Below are positions 7,608 through 8,556 of a stretch of DNA of 8,556 nt, one piece after another. Position 1 is the first letter of the stretch, and each line of letters opens with the position of its first letter. This stretch comes from Bacteroidales bacterium (GTDB taxonomy: Bacteria; Bacteroidota; Bacteroidia; Bacteroidales; UBA12077). The DNA lies in NCBI GenBank assembly GCA_030156305.1, contig JASGMZ010000124.1, positions 1-8,556 on the forward strand, read 5' to 3'. The notes under the pieces are model-generated. The model was not told where the DNA came from, ran no database searches, and was given only the letters and a program-made list of their open reading frames with translations. The position numbers were made by a program, and so were the translations under genes.

Positions 7608-7613
7608 AAAAAA
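7589..7613. promoter_or_regulatory. Inverted repeat over the -33 box, candidate operator
   Basis: TTTTTTATTG at 7589-7598 and CAATAAAAAA at 7604-7613 are perfect inverted arms of 10 bp around AAAAA. The informative core is TTATTG-N5-CAATAA (7593-7609), a 17-bp dyad, the size often bound by dimers of Xre/Cro regulators. It covers the predicted -33 box of the minus-strand operon, so binding there would block transcription. Assignment to the YozG-like regulator encoded in that operon is inference; AT-rich sequence produces some dyads by chance. Confidence 0.4.
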
Positions 7614-7686
7614 GAAGGCCATAGATTAAAAATATTTTTTAAATGATTTAAATAGAGCCTTGCCATTCAATAAAAGTAAAAAAAGT

Positions 7687-7718
7687 TTTGCAAATCCGTT
7701 AAGTTTTATTTAACTTTT
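7687..7718 (+). promoter_or_regulatory. Candidate promoter of the universal stress protein gene
   Basis: TTTG at 7687-7690 is followed after 20 nt by TAACTTTT at 7711-7718, which differs from TAnnTTTG only at the last base. Both boxes and the spacing fit the Bacteroidota housekeeping promoter. Transcription would start near 7725, leaving a leader of about 40 nt before the ATG at 7766. The remaining intergenic sequence between the two divergent genes is AT-rich and otherwise featureless apart from the dyad at 7589-7613. Confidence 0.5.
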
Positions 7719-7765
7719 CCATCAATTATAAATTTTAACTCCGTTGTGTATAAACCGTTAGAATT

Positions 7766-8556
7766 ATGGAAAAAGATATTTTGCTGGTTCCCTGGGATTT
7801 TACAGAAGTTGCTGAAAATGCGTTACAACACGCTGTAAAAATTTCGAAGCACATTAACAATCGAATTAAATTAATTCATGTAGTAAAATCGTTAAAAAAA
7901 GGAGAAGAAGCACTAAATGAACTAAACAAAGACATTGATCGCTTAAAAGAAAAATATGATATACCTCTTGAACCTCTTGTTTTAGAAGGAAGTTTGTTTC
8001 ATGTTATTTCCGACTATGCTTCTGAAAATAATGTAAGCATGGTTGTTATGGGCACCCATGGCATTAAAGGAATGCAAAAATTTACCGGCAGTTATGCTTT
8101 AAAAGTTATTGTTGGTTCCAAAACACCTTTTATTGTGGTTCAGGGGCCTCCTTCTAAAAAAGAAATTTTTAAAGATGTTGTTTTCCCGCTGGATTATCGT
8201 TCAGAAGCAAAACAAAAATTGCAATGGGCCTTGTTTTTGGTTAAGTATTTCGATGTTAAAATCAATATCATTGTGCCAACCATTAAAGACAAATCTTTAA
8301 ATTCAAAATTAATGGCTAATGTTCGTTTTGCAGAGAAAATTTTAGACAAATATGATTGTAATTACGAGTTGCAAAAAATTGAGGGAAGTAATTCTGCTGA
8401 AGAATCTATTGCTTTTGCGCAAAAAATTGATGCCGATATGATTTTAATTATGACCACCAAAGGTATTGGTTTAACCGACTATGTGCTTGGTGCCCAGGAA
8501 CAATACATCATTGCCAATTCGGCAAAAATCCCGGTTATGGTTGTTAATCCCAGAAC
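7766..8556 (+). CDS. Tandem universal stress protein (UspA family), 3' end missing
   Basis: The frame opens at the ATG 7766-7768 and stays open to the window end (263 codons plus 2 bases). Two Usp folds are visible. The first (about 1-127) begins KDILLVPWDFTEVAENALQHA, with D11 in the usual nucleotide-contact position, and ends VVMGTHGIKGMQKFTGSYALKVI then TPFIVVQ, a variant of the ATP-binding glycine loop. The second (about 134-262) begins FKDVVFPLDY and ends MILIMTTKGIGLTDYVLGAQ then KIPVMVV; its glycine loop is degenerate. Cytosolic tandem Usp proteins of about 270-290 residues are common in Bacteroidota, and the last visible residues match the usual domain end, so probably only a few codons are missing. 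The family binds ATP or other nucleotides under stress or growth arrest; the precise role here is unknown. It is divergent from the DUF2975 operon and has its own predicted promoter. Confidence 0.9.
   Translation, partial: MEKDILLVPWDFTEVAENALQHAVKISKHINNRIKLIHVVKSLKKGEEALNELNKDIDRLKEKYDIPLEPLVLEGSLFHVISDYASENNVSMVVMGTHGIKGMQKFTGSYALKVIVGSKTPFIVVQGPPSKKEIFKDVVFPLDYRSEAKQKLQWALFLVKYFDVKINIIVPTIKDKSLNSKLMANVRFAEKILDKYDCNYELQKIEGSNSAEESIAFAQKIDADMILIMTTKGIGLTDYVLGAQEQYIIANSAKIPVMVVNPR

Noticed and set aside
7681..7718. Inverted repeat AAAAGTT ... AACTTTT across the stress-protein promoter
   Set aside because: The arms are short, A/T-rich and 24 nt apart, and they arise largely from the promoter boxes themselves.

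Overview
The window reads as a chromosomal stretch of an AT-rich member of the Bacteroidota. The evidence is a C-terminal type IX secretion (T9SS) sorting domain, promoters that fit the Bacteroidota pattern (TTTG, about 19-21 nt, TAnnTTTG), the lack of Shine-Dalgarno sequences, and gene families common in Bacteroidia. A marine Marinilabiliales or Prolixibacteraceae-like organism would fit, but that is inference from protein flavour only.

Layout. (1) 1-1464 (+) is the 3' part of a large secreted protein. Its first residues look like the end of an endonuclease I (EndA/NucM) domain, followed by an Ig-like domain, a choice-of-anchor-J domain, a second Ig-like domain and a T9SS sorting domain. A hairpin terminator follows. 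(2) 1670-3118 (+) is a sodium:solute symporter (SSS family) of unknown substrate with a recognisable Na+ site. A long palindrome at 3125-3162 separates it from the convergent operon and probably terminates both. (3) 7553-3174 (-) is a tight four-gene run with gaps of 12, 38 and 40 nt: a DUF2975 membrane protein, a small YozG-type Xre/Cro regulator, an M16 zinc metallopeptidase with an intact HxxEH, and a second M16 protein that has lost HxxEH but keeps the R/Y motif and carries a C-terminal LolA-like extension. (4) 7766-8556 (+) is a tandem universal stress protein, divergent from that operon and cut by the window end.

How the parts may work together. The two M16 proteins look like complementary halves of one periplasmic heterodimeric peptidase: one supplies the zinc site, the other the substrate-binding R/Y pair. 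The membrane protein and the Xre regulator form a known two-gene module, here placed at the head of the peptidase operon. An inverted repeat TTATTG-N5-CAATAA lies over the predicted -33 box of the operon promoter and is a plausible operator for the regulator. The secreted nuclease, the symporter and the stress protein look like independent neighbours.

There is no gene-free stretch longer than 300 nt. I see no tRNA, rRNA, CRISPR array, insertion sequence or obvious riboswitch. Nothing here is a wholly unknown system; the most unusual aspect is the coupling of a DUF2975/Xre module to a split M16 peptidase.
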